From Emmonsiellopsis sp. PD_33 (lineage: Eukaryota; Ascomycota; Eurotiomycetes; Onygenales; Ajellomycetaceae), in NCBI GenBank assembly GCA_032988165.1, contig JANTQF010000157.1, positions 1 to 64,000 on the forward strand: DNA of 64,000 nt. Reading direction: 5' to 3'. Below, piece after piece: positions 10,754 through 23,237 of the stretch. Both the position numbers and the translations under genes were made by a program. The stretch's first letter is position 1. Each line of letters begins with the position of its first letter. The notes beneath the pieces were generated by a model. It was given only the letters and a program-made list of their open reading frames with translations, did not search any database and was not told the origin of the DNA.

Positions 10754-12806
10754 GGAGGGTTAAATTGAGAACAGGCTTCTTGAGGTTCATGTCCACGCAT
10801 ATATAGGAGGAGGATTAGATAGGTATAGAAATGGTTTTTAGATGCGGGGGTTTTCTGTTATGGCCGGTATTGTTTTTTTGTTGAAAGACCTTTCGATTCC
10901 CTTGTCTCCTCGGTCGTGAGATTTTTGATATTTTTTCTTGAGATAGATGTTACATGGCGGGTGATATCTAGAACGGACCTTCTGATGTCTTACAGGTTAG
11001 AAGATAGCGAGTCTAGAGTATATAGAATTTTCCCTCCCGCTCGAAAACTTTCCTGATGGCTGTAGTCGTCATTACCATAGATGCAATTATCTGCATATAC
11101 ATACATTTGAGTTAAACAAAGCAACAAGGATGGGTTGGTGGGGGTTTGAAATTTGGAAAAGGGGGTTAAATGGCTGATTAACTATGTCACGTGAGATCTT
11201 TAAACTCTTTGTGCTGGGGAACTTGCTCATTATAATTCTTCAACCCCAATCCAGAGGCATATACTGAAATCAACAGATGGAAATAAATGGGACAAAACCT
11301 GTCCGAATCCACTTGATACAATCAGGAGCCTTGATCTGAACATATCAAGCAAAATGTTTCATCACTCTCTAGCGCTGCAGAGAAATAATGACAGCCTCGC
11401 TCTCATTGACCTTAATGTCCACCTCCCCGTTCTTGACAGGCAAAACCTCCGTGTCATCAACAACCTGCTTCCCTACCCCCTTGTTCTCATCCGTCCATTG
11501 CGTCCCTCCCCATGTCATTTGATCGTTCGGAGTAGCGAAACCTCCCTTTGGACTCGTCAACTTCTTGACTTGCACACTCTTCACCTCAGAGCCAACAGAT
11601 AGGGAGAAGGTCTCGAAAGGACGCGAATCGTCCCCATCCTCAATGTACAGGGCAAATTGTACTCACTCAACACGTAAAATATAGACTACGAAGACCATAT
11701 ATTTGCGCTTCGCTAGCTGCATTCCTTCGTTTATTTTGTCACGAGATATGCATATACATTGATAACGACCAAATATAGATGATATAATTATCTTTAGAGC
11801 TGTCTGTTTGTTGTTTTATCTGGCCACGGTTTTGAACTGTGGAAGGATGATATAGATTAATTTGCGGTAACGCTAAAAACTAGATAGCCGAGACGAGAGT
11901 GGTATTCGGTGTGTTAAAATCTGCCGAGACCATTGCCAACATCATTTGCGTGTTTGAAAGAACCATCTCGGAAATATATTGGAGATTCCGATTGGAAGGT
12001 TATCATTCTATTATCTTGAAACAGAAAAATAATCCACCAGGGGCGGCAAGGGTGATAAATTTCCGTACAGAGACTACGTACCCCATGTTAAGGCGTCGTG
12101 GATGGATGGTGACGACGCCTATAATGTTGAAGGATGATAGCTTTTCAAAAAGTCCACCTTTTCCCCAAATTGACTGTAGGGGCTAGGACCCTTCCGCATT
12201 ATATCCTCAAGGCTCACCCTGAACGGTCCAATAGGGGGATGAAAGGAGCAGTGGAGCAATCTTCATAGGATCAAACGACGGTGAAATGGGGTACGTATGC
12301 CTGAGAAGGCTTCCAAAATAGCCTTCACGATGCGGTAGTAGGATCAATAGTGCCCTCCATAGACGCGTCCTCTGTTCTTCAGATGTAGGAGGAGATCGCA
12401 ATTAGGTTTGGTATTTATAGAAACGCCAAATAAGCTTTAACCCGGCCCAATGACGTTGCAGCACGAGGCTGACGCCGAAACGTGGATCGGTCCCGCGCTA
12501 ACCTAAAAATGGGCTACTAGCGGCTTGGCGGCATCTTGCTGACATAACCCAGTGACGCAGCAGAGCCGCCCGCCTCGGCCAATCATCACGCGGGGCGGCC
12601 TGCGCATCTTCACAGCCTTCTTATCCGCCTCATTGTTTCTAAATATTCTCCGGCTTTCAAGACCATATATTCTCCGCCTTTCGTCCTGGCTTGGTCATGG
12701 TTTCGTGAATTTCTTTCTCCGCAATCTTCAAAGCTTGATTATCCTAGGTTCCTACCCACATTCTGAGCAACTTTGTTCCGCTTCCTGGTCCAAGGGACGT
12801 CCGAAG
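10754..12806. other. Intergenic with glycosidase relic
   Basis: A 2-kb gap. Apart from the GH79-type fragment at 11369-11662 I see no supported gene. The part around 11660-12060 is AT-rich. A CACGTG E-box sits at 11188-11193. Confidence 0.45.
11369..11662 (-). pseudogene. Truncated GH79-type (beta-glucuronidase-like) C-terminal fragment
   Basis: On the minus strand about 97 codons are open from 11662 to a stop at 11369. They read VQFALYIEDGDD..., then SVQVKKLTSPKGG, MTWGGTQWTDENKGVG and finally EAVIISLQR. This resembles the C-terminal beta-sandwich of fungal GH79 beta-glucuronidase-like secreted enzymes, where a VRRLTAP...VTWAGQ pattern closes the fold. A stop lies immediately upstream (TGA at 11665-11663), and the AT-rich DNA beyond shows no catalytic TIM-barrel coding sequence. 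This therefore looks like the remnant of a deleted gene. An undetected upstream exon is possible, because an AG dinucleotide precedes the fragment, but nothing in the next several hundred bases supports one. Confidence 0.5.
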
Positions 12807-14329
12807 ATGCTAGACGAAAACCTCCCGAGTATGGTTGCCTATCATGTCTTGGAGAAACAATGCAAGATAGCTAACTATGTCTAGCATTTCTTTTGAAGCC
12901 TTCCACGGATAAGCCGAAGTTTAATGCGAGCTTTCATTTTCTTCAACATGGCGCCGAGCCCCTCCCTGCCTACACACTCCGACACCTAGATCCTGCCTTA
13001 CCCGCATCCAAAAACCGCTATGCGGCCGCGCTATACGACTCCTTCACACCCGATGTTGTCTATGCAGAGGTGCTATTAATTCCGAAATGGACACAGCCGT
13101 CGTTATCGCAAGAGGCCATCCGGCTGAACGGTGGCGTTGCCCCTCCTCCAGAACCTATCCTTCCCCAGGAGTTCGTTATACAACTATATAACCCCGACCA
13201 ACAAGTTCTTGTTCGACATAAGCCAAAGACGTGGAACTCTGCAGCCTCGTGGGAATTCGAAATGCCCCAGCAAACATTTAGACAGCCTTCAAATTCAGCC
13301 CTCGATAGGACGATGAGTGACCCGGCTGCGTCCGAGATAACACCAAAGCTGAAATTCACATGGAAGAAGGATGGGAAGCTCTCCAAGGACCTCGGTTGCT
13401 ATATGTCTGGAAAGCGTGTCGACTCGGATGAAATAAACCGGAAGCATAGAGAACCCGATATCACAGTCGCTATCTTCCGAAGCTTCAAGGAGGTTACTCT
13501 ATATGAGCCAAACCTTTATCGAGTAGAAATGGAAGATTTTAAAGGGCTGGAGGTGGTCCTTTTATTAGGAGCCATTGTCATCCGTGATGTATATTTTGGC
13601 CAGATAAGAGAATGCTTTCATATCTCTGACCCTCCCAAACCAAATAGCCCTGTTCACTCCGCAGCAGCAATGTCTGGAGCGGTACCTATTTCTCCCGTAG
13701 AAAATGGTTCCAAAGCACGAGATCAAGCTCAGAGAGAGCCACAAGCCCCCAACAAACCGCCACGACCTCAAATATCAATACCGCAACGTGAGACCCGCCC
13801 ACCCCCAGTTGACCCTCGAACACAATGGGAACTAGACCAAGAAACCGCCCGACTGAAGGCGCAAGCTGATGCTGAAGCAAAAGAACGACGGCGTCGTGGT
13901 AAAGAGGCAGAGAAAGAAACAAAAAGGCTCCTTGAAGCAGAACAACGTGAAGAACGGAGGAGGCAAGCAGCAATTGACCAAGAAACCGAACGACTGAAGA
14001 AGATATATGGCAAAGAAGAAATGGAGTACCACAAGCAGCATGCCCAGACACCCAAACCAAACCTACCACCACGCCGCACGTCCAGCAGTCATAGTGCGCA
14101 GCTGCGGCACTCATCCTATTCTCCTTCCCAGCCAACGCATCTTTCACCCTATTCTCAAGCGCCTCCGGGCGACGGTCGTCATCAATCAAGCGTTTCGTTC
14201 TTGACTCCTCGCCCAAACACTGGAGCACCCAATCCTCAGCTACGGGAAAGAAGGAGCATTTTTGGTCTTTTCAAGAAGGATGATGACAGAGCACAAACGC
14301 TAGCTAAGAAGCGGAGCTCTGTGTTCTAA
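12807..14329 (+). CDS. Fungal coiled-coil protein of unknown function
   Basis: Exons 12807-12828 and 12885-14329, with a 56-nt intron (GTATGG...GCTAACTATGTCTAG), join to 488 residues starting MLDENLPTFLL. The N-terminal two-thirds is a folded-looking region (KFNASFHFLQHGAEPLPAYT, later FTWKKDGKLSKDLGCYMSGK and LLLGAIVIRDVYFGQ). A Pro-rich linker follows. Then comes a highly charged helical stretch (KERRRRGKEAEKETKRL, about residues 330-395), predicted as coiled coil, and a Ser/Pro/His-rich tail ending in a basic patch (KKRSSVF). No membrane helix or signal peptide. I recognise the architecture as a conserved filamentous-fungal protein but cannot assign a role. The 22-nt first exon is chosen because no in-frame ATG exists in the long exon and the phase matches. 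Confidence 0.7.
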
Positions 14330-16418
14330 AAAGAACAGCATCGCACCTAACGAGCCCGCGCCTAGAGCTCGATGGCCCGGTACTACATGTGGATACCGCT
14401 TTTCTCACCGATTAATACTTTCGGGATACATATTATTAGCCCTCCTCTCATTCCCGCCCATTCCTTTCCTTTCCCTGCTCCTCTGTTCCGTTCATAGCTT
14501 CAAAATTTCCCCAGTTTCCTACTTCTTTGATACCCAAAATCTTGCGGCGCAGGTTTTCAAATGCTATATACTAGTGGAGCGACAATGTCGTATCAATGCA
14601 ACTTGTTGTATGGTTTTACCAATGAAACAACCAACACCTTGGCCTTCTCTGTTTGGACTCTGTATATTGTATAGCAATCTTGCATGTTTCTTTTAGCTTA
14701 CCGGATGGCCCTGAATTGATTTTATTAATTGTCTTGCATAGAAAATGATTCCATGCGCTTCTTATGTGCTCAATTCTGTTGCTGTGGTCAGCTTCGTCTC
14801 ATGCACCTCCCTAGCGGCCTATGCTATGGACTCTACCCATGAGCAAGACACTGCCTCCCAGCTTCCCCAGCAACACACAACTTATTTAAAGGGTTACATC
14901 TGGATATTCGAAAGGCGTTGAGGGAATTAAGGCAAAATCATCGCCCACCCACGCGAGGCACGCGGTGACACAAAGCCTTGGAAAGTTGTGTGAGCGATGC
15001 GATGTGATGCAAATTTATTGCTACTACTTTTCTTGCGGAAAATCTCCATGATCCTGCGGCCTCGAAAATTCACAAAAAGAAAATTTGTTCACAGCATTTC
15101 CGCCCCGCGGTAGGTAGTTCGTCGTCAAACATCCTCAGGCAAATACTGCCTGAAGATTCTGCAGCAGCTGCAGCGGATTTCTGAAATGCAGGACGCCACT
15201 GTGCGTATGTATCATTTCCCTAGGGTTGGGCGGGTTGTCACACAAATGCCTTGGGATATGGCTATTATTGTTCCGTCAGCCTCGTGTTTCATGCAAAAAA
15301 TCACACACATTGCAAAGCTACCTGAGGTGTGGCCCAATAACAGCATTGGTGGAGGAGAACGCAAAATTGGGATATCTTGATGGGGATGATCCCCCGCAAT
15401 TGTATGCAGCCTCGTCTGCATGTCACTGTCATTGTTCGGTACGTATTACAAAATTCTGTCCGCTAACTACCCCTCACCGGGTGTGGTTGCGGGTAATCCA
15501 TCGCTGGCACGCGTTGCGGGAGTGTTTCATTTTGCTAATATTAAGGTAGAATCAACTCTAGTGGACTACAGACACTTAATCAGCACTAGAAAACCAGAGA
15601 GCTCGCATCGTATTATGGCCTGATACGATGCTGTCGATGCTGTCCGTGGGAGATAAATTGCATCGTTAAGCCGTTATTCTTAGTTCTACCAGATGCATAT
15701 TGTCAACAAGCACGGAGTAACTATGGGCTGAATTGAACGGTCGATCAATTGCGGACCCTAGACGTACCAATTTTCGAGCTTCTTTAGCAGCTTGGCTCTG
15801 GATTCTCAATGATATGCGGCCTTCCACCTGCAAATAAAAAACTGACATCACGCTTCAGCTTGAATCATGACCGCCATCAGATTTCTGACTTTAAACGTCA
15901 ATGGCCTTCAGGACTAAACCAAACCCATAAGTTGCGTTAACCGATCGACGAAGGCTAGTTAAGTATGTTTAACTTAAAGATGTCAAACCCCATTTTTTGG
16001 AATTTTTAAGTTCTAAAGCCAACCCCCGCAAGCTTGTTGATCAGAAAGATCTGATCGATGTCAACTAGATCTGAATGGTCGCCACCTCCTACCTTCTAAA
16101 ACTCTTAGAAGGTTTTCTAGAGGAATCCAGTACTCGATTGGAGAATAATTCTTAACCGACAACCTCATTATTGCGTCCTCGATGTGAACAGGGATGCATG
16201 GCACACGGCTTGGATTGAATTCAAGAGATAGCAGGTGCTAATGTGTGCCCAATTCACAGAGACGGATGGGCAAGAGTAGAAGTGGATTGTTTCCCTTGTT
16301 CGAGCAAGCAAACCATGCCTCCTTCTGCTTTTAAAAGCCGGATGGTGCCTCATCTATCTATGATAGACAAGCCCGAGCATTCGCGAGCGGCATCCTTTCG
16401 CCATCATAGCTTTTCAAA
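14330..16418. other. Intergenic, 2 kb
   Basis: 3' UTR of the coiled-coil gene, then unassigned DNA with many stops in all frames. 15.6-16.1 kb is AT-rich. No transposon terminal repeats or tRNA were recognised by eye. Confidence 0.4.
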
Positions 16419-17794
16419 ATGGCACTCCTCAGAGCCACTCAGCTGTTGATTCTACTGGTTTTCTTTGAAGTTGCTACAACATTAAAGGTTCCCAATACCG
16501 ATTACGACGTCATCATTGTGGGCGGTGGTCCTGCTGGTCTCAGCGCTCAGAGCGGGTTATCTCGAGTCCGGAGAAAGACCTTGCTGGTCGATTCGGGCGC
16601 ATATCGAAATGGACTCACAAGACATATGCATGATGTCATTGGCAATGATGGTACTATCCGCGATTCGTTCCTATATTTCGCAGTTTCTTTCTTAACGGGT
16701 TTCTCTCCAGGCACTGTTCCCTCGATCTTCCGGTATGAAGCCCGGCAGCAAATATCAAACTATACAACCGCAACAATGGGCAACGGAACCGTCACCGACA
16801 TCTTCCCACTCATGAGCGGTATCTTTGGGTTCCCGGAGTTTGCCGTGTCAATCTCCGGTTTCCAAAAGTACTCAGCCAACCCGACCGGACCAGAACCACC
16901 CCGAAAAGATGTCGTCTACACCGCACGTAGAGTAGTGCTTGCTACAGGAATGGAAGACATCCTCCCAGACACACCGTACATTTCTAACTTCTGGAGCCGC
17001 GGAATCTACTGGTGCCCTTGGTGCGACGGCTTCGAACACCGGGACCAATCAATCGGAATCCTAGGGAACCTAAGTGATGTTATCGACTCTGTACATGAAA
17101 TCGCAACCCTCAATCATGATATTATTGCCTTCACAAACGGCACTTACATCCCCGAGCAAGAGGCGGAAGCTGCGAAGAAGTCAGCAACCTGGAAGCAGGA
17201 ACTTGACAAGTACGGGGTGAAATTTGAGGATCGTAGAATCGAAATGATAAACCGAACTATGGACGGCTCAGTCTATTTCAACACCGAAAATCGATCAGAA
17301 TTCGATGCCTTCACGGTTAAATTAGCCGGGGACAATAAACTTATCGAGCGCGCCGCATTTGTTACGAATTTCCCCACAAAACAAAGGTCCGACCTCGCAT
17401 ACAAGTTGAACCTCGATATGAAAGGCGTCAAGATTGAGAATGACTTTGACGGAATGAACACGAGCTTCCCTGGCATATTTGCTGTCGGTGATTGTAACAA
17501 TGACGACAGCACGAATGTTCCGCATGCTATGTTCAGTGGAAAGCGAGCGGCGGTTTACATCCATGGTATGTGCTTGTTTTTACCCCTTGGCTTCATTTTC
17601 TCCCCCTTATTCCCATTACTTACGAGGTCGTAATTTTAGTTGCATTGGAAAAGGAAAATGCGACGGCGATGATTAGCCCGATCCCCGACAAAAGAGCTGT
17701 TCCACTGTCCATAAGAGAACTGCAGAAGAATGCAGAAAGAGAGATCGGAGACGACTTCGAGACTCTGTGGGCCAAGGCACGCCTGTCTTCCTAG
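16419..17794 (+). CDS. Secreted thioredoxin-reductase-like flavoprotein (GliT-type family)
   Basis: Exons 16419-16650, 16711-17565 and 17640-17794 join to 413 residues. The first about 22 residues form a signal peptide (LLILLVFFEVATTL). An FAD-binding GGGPAG (35-40), a redox motif C179-P-W-C182 followed by DGFEHRD, a degenerate NAD(P) site (GILGNLSDV) and the second FAD signature (GIFAVGDCNND) follow. This is the low-molecular-weight thioredoxin-reductase fold. The fungal relatives include GliT-type dithiol oxidases as well as uncharacterised secreted homologues. Several N-glycosylation sequons fit a secretory protein. Intron 1 is 60 nt without stops, so read-through stays open; removing it restores the family spacing GNDG-TVPS. 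No neighbouring NRPS or other cluster genes occur, so a link to epidithiodioxopiperazine metabolism is not supported by context. Confidence 0.8.
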
Positions 17795-19099
17795 GAAAGG
17801 AACGAGGTCTCTATTTTACTATGCTGAGGAATAGGGGTGATTAAATGGCGTGGAATTTAGGGTCATTTCTGACCTCTAAGATTATTTTTCATTCAGTTCA
17901 GGCCTTATACAGGCCTTAACATAGGACTCCAATTGATCATGTGACTTTGAATTGCTAAGGGATAGCTTGATGAATAAAAAGGCAACATGTGGATGCACAG
18001 TGCCATAAACTGGAACTTGTCTAATATAAACCCACCAATCAGCGCCGCCCGCCCTTCCGCCCGCGGAATTGTCGGGAATGACTAATCCAGCCGAGGCCAA
18101 GCCAAGCCACGCCTTTCCCGTTGTGGCTAGACTAGCCAACTCCCTAGCTTACTGCCACGCACAGTGACGCACCGGCTGCATGGAATGCAGTGTCTAGAGA
18201 TGGGAGATGAGATGGCCAGCACAGCCACAGCCATTGGTTTGCAATTTTGATTTCAGGCAGATTCGGTTGGGTTGGGATGGAGGTCATCTCCGGCGGGATT
18301 CAGAGCGTGATAGCGATCAATCAATCCACGGGTGGGTGTTTGGAGCAACTTTTACCTTTTACCGGACGCCCACTTCTGGCAAGGGCTGGGCGTGGGCGGG
18401 GTCCCAGGGAGAGAGATGGATAGATGGATGGATGTATGGATGCGTCCGGTGAGGGAAATCGATTAATAAATTACCCATAGCCTTTTGCTGAATCACACTG
18501 ACCAGAGGGATCTTTTTACGAATCCTTACGTAGGGATTATCCAACCTCTTGTCAGCACTGTACGTTTGCCCGAGTTGCCCCTCACACAGCAGCTGGCTGC
18601 CCCGCCTTGGGTGGGAGTTATGTAGTAGGAGAAGGCAAATAGACAACATACATTGGCAACAACAATTGTATTACTGACAGTAGCTAGTAACTATTGCACG
18701 GAACTTAATAATGGACTATACAATGTATTTTATATTCCCGTAGAGCGGGTGTTTTGGTGTGGTGGTAAATATGTCATATTTAGTTCATTGTGTCTTCGGT
18801 GACAAACCCAGATTTCTTCCTCTTTCGGACGGACCCTCACCTCACCCCTCTTCTTCTTCCTCTTCTTCTTCTTCCCTCTCCCCCTCCTCCTCTCCAATTC
18901 ATCCCCATCTCTCTCGCAGTTCTTGTCGCACACGCTGCTCTCGACTACCACGTCCAGCTCTACTCATCTACCGTAGGTCAATCTCTAACCCCTCCAAACA
19001 AAGTGGGATACCTGGATCGCTGAGCTGACCCGCACCCCTCCACCTCCAGGACATACCCCAATCCCCCCCTCAAACAATCCTCTTTAATACGCCTTCATC
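17795..19099. other. Intergenic, 1.3 kb
   Basis: Separates the flavoprotein gene from GND1. Holds the GND1 promoter and 5' UTR with pyrimidine-rich (CTT)-type tracts near 18850-18900. No further gene seen. Confidence 0.45.
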
Positions 19100-20991
19100 A
19101 TGGCAGACCAGGCAGTGTAAGTCCGTTTACTAGCATCTTCAGTCGCAGGCCCATAGCAGCTGTGCTAGAGCCCAGTGGCTGTGTGGTTCGTTCGCATCAT
19201 GCAACAAAAGAAGGGAGATCCTACTCCCATATCCTCCAACATACCCCCCAAATCTCACCAGTATTAACATGGGCAATCGATTGCTGACTTCAGCGCTCGT
19301 TTGGCCGGCATCAATGTCGGCTCGCCCGCGTTTCCTCCTCCCAGCGGTGATTTTGGCCTCATTGGTTTGGCCGTCATGGGCCAGAACCTCATCCTCAATG
19401 CAGCAGATCATGGTTTCACCGTCATAGCGTTCAACCGTACCGTCTCCAAGGTCGACCGCTTCCTGGAAAATGAAGCTCGAGGTACGTACCTATTTATACC
19501 TTCCCACCCCATCGCTTTCCGCCGCTCACTAGTATTCGTGCACCAGGCAAATCCGTTGTCGGCGCCCACTCTATCGAGGAATTCTGCTCCAAGCTCAAGA
19601 GACCGCGCAGAGTCATGCTTCTGGTCCAGGCCGGAAAGGCCGTTGACGACTTCATTGAAGCTCTCCTGCCCCACCTCGAACAAGGCGACATCATCATCGA
19701 TGGCGGAAACTCCCACTTCCCCGACTCCAACCGACGCACCAAATACCTGGCCGGCAAGGGCATCCGTTTCGTTGGCTCCGGTGTCTCTGGTGGCGAGGAG
19801 GGCGCTCGATACGGACCCAGCTTGATGCCCGGTGGAAACGAGGAGGCTTGGCCATATATCAAGGATGTTTTCCAGAGCATTTCTGCCAAGAGTGACGGCG
19901 AGGCGTGCTGCGACTGGGTCGGAGACGAGGGTGCTGGACATTACGTTAAGATGGTTCACAATGGTATTGAGTATGGTGATATGCAACTGATTACAGAGGT
20001 AATGCAGCAGCCGTATATTTCAATCCGACCGTGTCTCTAACAACCCCACTTGATATAGGCATACGATATTTTGAAGCGCGGTCTGGGCCTGAGCGGTGCC
20101 GAGATGGGCGACGTTTTCGACAAATGGAACAAGGGAGTTTTGGACTCTTTCCTCATTGAAATCACCCGTGATATCCTCCGCTACAATGACGACGACGGAA
20201 CCCCATTGGTCGAAAAGATCCTCGATTCTGCTGGCCAGAAGGGTACTGGCAAATGGACTGCTATCAACGCTCTCGACCTTGGCATGCCCGTCACCCTCAT
20301 TGGAGAGGCCGTCTTCTCCCGCTGCTTGAGTTCGCTGAAGGGCGAGCGTATCCGGGCCAGCGAGATCCTCAAGGGACCCACCCCAGAGTTCACTGGCAAC
20401 AAGCAAGAATTCATTGACAACCTGGAGCAGGCTCTTTATGCCTCCAAGATCATTTCCTACGCCCAGGGATTCATGTTGATCCAGAACGTGAGTTTTTCAT
20501 TCGTGCTTGCCGATACCCCCCCGCATAGCTGACACTTCCCAATTTGACAGGCTGCCAAAGAATACGGCTGGAAACTCAACAAGCCCTCGATCGCCCTCAT
20601 GTGGCGTGGGGGCTGCATCATCCGCTCCGTCTTCCTCAAGGACATCACCAACGCCTACCGCAACAACCCCGATCTCGAGAACCTGCTGTTCGACGACTTC
20701 TTCAACAAGGCCATCCACAAGGCACAGAGCGGCTGGAGAGACGTTGTCAGCAAGGGTGCCCTTTGGGGAATCCCCACCCCGGCCTTCAGCACCGCCCTGA
20801 GCTTCTACGACGGATACCGCACCCGGGATCTGCCTGCCAACCTCCTGCAAGCCCAGCGTGACTACTTTGGCGCGCACACATTCCTCGTCAAGCCCGAGGC
20901 GGCCAATGAGAAATACCCCGAGGGCCAATATCACCATGTCAACTGGACCGGACGTGGAGGAAATGTGTCCGCATCCACGTATCAAGCATAG
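19100..20991 (+). CDS. GND1: 6-phosphogluconate dehydrogenase, decarboxylating
   Basis: Five exons: 19100-19116, 19294-19481, 19547-19998, 20059-20487 and 20551-20991, all in phase, giving 508 residues. The first exon encodes only MADQAV. Seen: the NADP-binding GLAVMGQNL, the substrate loop SGVSGGEEGARYGPS, the catalytic Lys/Asn region GAGHYVKMVHNGIEYGD (family signature), KILDSAGQKGTGKW, and the C-terminal tail with GRGGNVSASTYQA. It oxidatively decarboxylates 6-phosphogluconate to ribulose-5-phosphate with NADPH production in the cytosolic pentose phosphate pathway. The length matches fungal orthologues (about 490-510). Start and micro first exon are supported by a perfect GTAAGT donor after the ATG and a GCTGAC...CAG acceptor. 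Confidence 0.96.
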
Positions 20992-22029
20992 AGGGTTGTG
21001 TTGGATATGAGTGAGGGAAGGGGAAGTGATGATTAATTCACCAATTAAGGGCCGACAGAAAACTGTAGGTGTAGCCCACCTGCTCAATGTAAAAGAAAAG
21101 GGATAGAACAGGAAAACAGCGAGTGAACCACGAAAAAGGGAGTGTCCAAGAGGCAGGGGCTGAAGCTGGGAGAGAGGACGGGTGTCTTGGAACGAGTATA
21201 TAAATCCAAATTGAGCTGTCTGGTTATCATTAGTTAGATATCATGAAGTATATTTTCCCTCAATGTACTGTATTCTGTAGACCTAAGGTAAAAGCCAGCA
21301 GCTGTCGAGGTGGCTGACTAAGCGCCCAAAGCAGCGTGCCAAGCCCTCGCTGAAAACAACCTCCTGCCATCGTCTCTCTCCGCCTCCATCCCAGCCTCGC
21401 TTTTCCTTGTCCTCTTCTCCCAGCACCCCCTGGAGTCTGCTTCTTCGCGCTGCCTGCTTCTTGTCCGGCCGCTGCCCACGAAGCGAGCGTCTCCAATTGT
21501 GTATTGGCGTGCCTTGGCTGGTGGAGACGAGCGAGCTTCCAGGCTGCCTTGCCTGCCCATTGAATCGTCATCGTATAATTAAATACTACTCAACGCATAG
21601 CTGGGCCCCGGGGTGTTTATTGATCTTCTTCACTTCTCTTCTTTGTTTCCGCTTTTTCCTTCTTCGTTTGTTTCAGCTCCCTTTGTTTTCCTTCCTGTCG
21701 CTCCTTTCTGTTCCTTAAAGCGCTGATTGCTGCGAGCCAAAGTGCTGCTTCCTGCTTGCTTGGCTGCTTCCCCGGCTGCAATCTGCCAGACGACTTCAGC
21801 CCGTTTAAATCCCGCCAACTACCGCTCCCGCATATATAACCGTCCGCCGCATCTACACCCATCTCTACCGCGTCAGCAGCGAGAAAACCCGCGAAACCAC
21901 CCCGTATCCTCCTCCATATACACCGTTTAGAGCCGGAATACTCTCCACGCGCTATATCCTTCCAGACAAGACTTTCATACCCCGTTCCGGGCTTTGCTTG
22001 CATCGATCCAGGACACACGCCGAGCAAAC
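20992..22029. other. Intergenic, 1 kb
   Basis: GND1 3' UTR plus LSM12 promoter and 5' UTR, with a pyrimidine-rich tract at about 21630-21700. No other gene supported. Confidence 0.5.
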
Positions 22030-23237
22030 ATGGCAGCGGAGAACAAGAGGCAGTCTGCCGCAGGCAAGGGCCCAGGTGCGGCCTCTTCGCCTAATACCGG
22101 CTCGTCCGGTCCCGTCACGTTGGAGATGGCATTAAGTGGTGCGATTGGATCTCGGTGAGTTGTGATTTTTATGCATATACGCCTGCCACCTTGCTAGTTT
22201 TGAGTGGGTGGTGGAGTGACAGCTGTCATGCTATTCCTCGGCGCGGGGCGTCGGTTTCGCAGGATTAGTCTGCTTAGGCGTTCTCTTCCACGATGTGTTC
22301 AAACTAATGCGACGATGATTTATCAAAAGTATCCGTGTCACCACTGCGCCTCCCACATCGACAACCTATGAAGGAATCCTCTTCACAGCATGTCCTATCA
22401 CGAACCTCGTCGCAATTAACACTTCTCCTCCACCCCCTACACCCATTACCTCCGATGCTCCCGCGCTCTCCCAACCTAGTGACTACCACATAATCCCCAT
22501 CTCCCGCATCCAAAACTTCCAACTCATCTCGCTAGCTCCTCAGTCGTCCTCAACGTCGTCGAGCCCCTCAGAGCAAAACAGCTCCCCATTTACCAACGCA
22601 TACCCGTCCATCTACCCACTCGACATCCGCGCGCTGAGAAATCGCGAAGCGGCTGCCGTTGCAAAGCTACATGAGCGCGAACAACGGCGTGGAAAGGGTG
22701 TGAGCAAGGAAGCCCAAGACTTGTTCGACGCCTTTAGCAGGACTATGCCTGCGCGGTGGGAGGGCACCAGCATTGTCGTTGCTGACACAGTGATTATTTC
22801 CAAGCCGTACCAGATTGATAACTGTCGGGCTCTGACTGGAGATGAGATAAGCGCTGCGTTGATCAGAGTTCGGAAAGTTGTAAGTACATCTTCATATTGG
22901 TCCAATGTCTACGCTTGGACATCTATAAAATTTTCTTTTTGAAAGGTCGCTAGTTTGGAACCGCTAACGCGCCGTCTCCCTCTAGCTTGAAATGGAACGC
23001 AAGAAGATTGAGCTTCGAAGCGCTAGCGCCGCCATCGCAAACTCCACCAACTTCCCTCGCAACGCTAACAATCACAACGCCCACTCCAATTCTAATGTAA
23101 ACAGCACATCCGCCTCGACCTCCAGAGACCGGGAGCGAGACGCAAAAGCTGCCGCTGTAGCGGTGCCTATTACGAATAACCTCGTCCGTTCGCCCCCACC
23201 TGGTGCCTCAGGTGCGGGGCAGAGGAAGGGGGGTTAG
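22030..23237 (+). CDS. LSM12: LSM12-type RNA-binding protein
   Basis: Exons 22030-22154, 22330-22879 and 22986-23237 join to 308 residues. After a Ser/Gly-rich N-terminus comes a divergent Lsm fold (TLEMALSGAIGSRIRVTTAP, then YEGILFTACPITNLVAI). An anticodon-binding-like domain follows (DIRALRNREAAAVAKLHE, then AQDLFDAFSRTMPARWEGTS and IISKPYQIDNCRAL). The tail is Asn/Ser-rich. In yeast and animals Lsm12 associates with Pbp1/ataxin-2 and translating ribosomes; in Neurospora-type fungi and animals the complex connects to mRNA regulation. Both introns match in phase (CG|T and codon boundary). Cytosolic, with no signal peptide. Confidence 0.85.
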
